From assembly GCF_001280845.1 (NCBI RefSeq), contig NZ_LGHP01000001.1:4013093-4077092 (forward strand): DNA of 64,000 nt, given 5' to 3'. The DNA comes from Bacillus sp. FJAT-28004 (lineage in GTDB: Bacteria > Bacillota > Bacilli > Paenibacillales > Paenibacillaceae). Of this stretch, positions 62,321 through 64,000 are shown piece by piece. Below the pieces are notes generated by a model. That model had not been told where the DNA came from and did no database searches. It saw only the letters and a list, made by a program, of their open reading frames with translations. The position numbers and the translations under genes were made by a program. Within the stretch, counting starts at the first letter, position 1. Every line of letters begins with the position of its first letter.

Positions 62321-64000
62321 ATGGCATCATTCACAATGAAAGGTAATCAATTTCTTTATGAGGGTAAACCCTTAACGATTTTGTCGGGAGCAATTCACTA
62401 TTTCCGTGTTATTCCTGAGTATTGGAAGGATCGATTGCTTAAGCTGAAGGCTTGCGGTTTTAATACGGTTGAAACGTATGTTGCTTGGAATATGCACGAG
62501 CCGGAGGAAGGTAAGTTCTGTTTCACGGGAATGGCGGATATTGTGGCGTTTATCGAGATCGCAGCAGAGCTAGAATTGCATGTGATTGTACGTCCTAGTC
62601 CTTACATTTGTGCGGAGTGGGAGTTCGGTGGAATGCCAGCTTGGCTGCTTGCCGAGGATGGAATGCGCTTGCGCTGTTATGACGAGTTATTTTTGTCAAA
62701 AGTGGATGCTTATTATGATGTGCTGCTGCCGATGTTGAAGCCTTTGCTATGTACGAATGGCGGTCCGATCATTGCGATGCAAATTGAGAATGAGTACGGC
62801 AGCTACGGAAATGACCTGAAATATCTTGAACATATAAAGGAAAGCATGATTTCGCGCGGGATGGACGTTATGCTGTTCACCTCAGATGGTCCAGAAGATT
62901 TTATGCTGCAGGGCGGGATGATTCCAGGTGTTTTTGAAACCGTAAACTTTGGTTCGAGAACAGAAGAGGCTTTTAATAGCTTAAAGCAAGTACAGCCTGA
63001 CAAGCCGCTCATGTGCATGGAGTATTGGAACGGTTGGTTCGATCATTGGAACAAGCCGCATCATACGCGGGATGCAAAGGAAGCCGTACAAGTATTTGAG
63101 GATATGCTGAATGCTGGCGGATCGGTTAACTTCTATATGTTCCATGGCGGAACGAACTTCGGATTCTATAATGGAGCCAACAACCATGGGAAATACGAGC
63201 CTACGGTAACGAGCTACGACTATGATAGTCCAGTGACAGAGTGGGGGGATATTACGGAAAAGTACCTCCTGTTAAGGGAGCTTATCGCAAAACATTTTGG
63301 CACGGCGTTAATGCCGCTTCCGGAGCCTGTTCGCAAAATGGGATATGGCAATGTTCAGATGAAGCCGGTTGCACCGCTGTTTGACCTGCTTCCGCTGCTG
63401 TCGACACCTGTGCAGCGTACTTGCCCTGAGCCAATGGAGAAGCTCGGACAGGATTATGGATTTATTTTATATACGACCAAGGTTTCTGGCCCTAGGCAAA
63501 ACTGTTCACTGGTCTTGCAGGAAGTTCATGATCGCGCACTCGTATTCTTGGATGGAGAGTATAGGGGAGTTATTGAGCGCTCTGATCCGCAGCCAATCGA
63601 GTTTGATGTGCCAGAGGGCGGGGCTGAGCTTCGTATTCTAGTTGAGAATATGGGTAGAACCAACTACGGACCGTATTTACGAGATTACAAGGGGATTACT
63701 GAGGGTGCGAGACTGGGCTTCCAATTCCTATTTGATTGGACGATTCATCCGCTGCCGCTTAATGATATTGCTCTTCTTAAAAAAGCATCTGGTGCTGGAG
63801 AGCGGGTGCAAGAGATAGGCAGTCCAACATTCTACCAAGGCTCCTTCAACATTGAGCAGGAGTCAGATATTGCAGATACCTTCCTGGCACTTGAGGGCTG
63901 GACAAAGGGAATTGTTTTTGTAAATGGCTTCAACCTCGGACGTTACTGGGAGGCAGGTCCGCAGAAGACGCTTTATGTTCCGGGTCCGCTGCTTCGTACT
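62321..64000 (+). CDS. GH35 beta-galactosidase (copy 2), cut by window end
   Basis: 560 codons read without a stop to the window edge; the paralogue at 10177 has 583 residues, so about 25 residues are missing. The acid/base is Glu158 in QIENEYG, and the nucleophile Glu234 in MCMEYWNGWFDHW, both at the same residue numbers as copy 1. The C-terminal GWTKGIVFVNGFNLGRYW segment is present. The ATG at 62321 has GAGGAG upstream. It presumably removes beta-galactosyl residues in the cytoplasm. Confidence 0.92.
   Translation, partial: MASFTMKGNQFLYEGKPLTILSGAIHYFRVIPEYWKDRLLKLKACGFNTVETYVAWNMHEPEEGKFCFTGMADIVAFIEIAAELELHVIVRPSPYICAEWEFGGMPAWLLAEDGMRLRCYDELFLSKVDAYYDVLLPMLKPLLCTNGGPIIAMQIENEYGSYGNDLKYLEHIKESMISRGMDVMLFTSDGPEDFMLQGGMIPGVFETVNFGSRTEEAFNSLKQVQPDKPLMCMEYWNGWFDHWNKPHHTRDAKEAVQVFEDMLNAGGSVNFYMFHGGTNFGFYNGANNHGKYEPTVTSYDYDSPVTEWGDITEKYLLLRELIAKHFGTALMPLPEPVRKMGYGNVQMKPVAPLFDLLPLLSTPVQRTCPEPMEKLGQDYGFILYTTKVSGPRQNCSLVLQEVHDRALVFLDGEYRGVIERSDPQPIEFDVPEGGAELRILVENMGRTNYGPYLRDYKGITEGARLGFQFLFDWTIHPLPLNDIALLKKASGAGERVQEIGSPTFYQGSFNIEQESDIADTFLALEGWTKGIVFVNGFNLGRYWEAGPQKTLYVPGPLLRT

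Noticed and set aside
1..64000. CRISPR arrays, insertion sequences, phage genes
   Set aside because: No direct-repeat/spacer pattern, transposase, integrase or structural phage gene was seen on either strand.

Overview
The window comes from a Firmicute of the Paenibacillus/Cohnella type. This rests on the YesM/YesN-style sensor-regulator pairs, repeated LplB/LplC-type sugar ABC permeases with large lipoprotein binding proteins, AGGAGG-like ribosome binding sites with GTG and TTG starts, SLH-domain surface proteins, CcpA-type cre motifs and a Fur box of the Bacillus 7-1-7 type. I see no insertion sequence, CRISPR array, rRNA or intact tRNA. Most of the window is carbohydrate foraging: five sugar ABC import loci, each with a binding protein and two permeases and none with its own ATPase, so a shared ATPase elsewhere is implied.

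Layout. 0.3-11.9 kb: a histidine kinase/response regulator pair, then binding protein, two permeases, Gfo/Idh/MocA oxidoreductase, DUF4091 protein and GH35 beta-galactosidase, behind a promoter whose -35 lies in a cre-like site. 12.3-21.3 kb: a visibly more GC-rich block with the same logic (kinase, regulator, terminator, cre-like promoter, permeases, binding protein) ending in an unrecognised barrel-type protein. 21.5-22.3 kb: a lone prolyl-hydroxylase-like oxygenase, then a 3' end fragment of a tmRNA gene with a terminator, which looks like the scar of a mobile element. 22.4-30.2 kb: an AT-rich operon with ABC importer, a GlpP-type antiterminator, a Tat-exported beta-helix protein, a TIM-barrel isomerase, a HAD phosphatase and TatA. 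Its two modules are each preceded by the same 21-base motif abutting a terminator.

30.2-36.6 kb: a divergent mannoside locus (GH130 phosphorylase, DUF1861, importer, LacI-type repressor with perfect palindromic operators). 36.8-46.2 kb: mixed genes. These are a frameshifted CapA-like gene, an AraC regulator fused in frame to an iron-siderophore lipoprotein with a Fur promoter inside the ORF, a TetR/oxidoreductase pair with three operator copies, an HD nucleotidase, an MFS transporter behind a long dyad, and a PhyH dioxygenase divergent from an AraC regulator. 46.4-54.2 kb: a 1688-residue SLH surface phosphoesterase, an MFS transporter, DUF423 and an SGNH hydrolase. 54.4-64 kb: a membrane-bound AraC sensor-regulator followed by a second importer/DUF4091/GH35 locus paralogous to the first; the last gene runs off the window.

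The most interesting signals are the GlpP operon with its paired leader elements, the AraC-Fur-lipoprotein fusion and the tmRNA remnant. GC statements are by eye; no database search or folding program was run.
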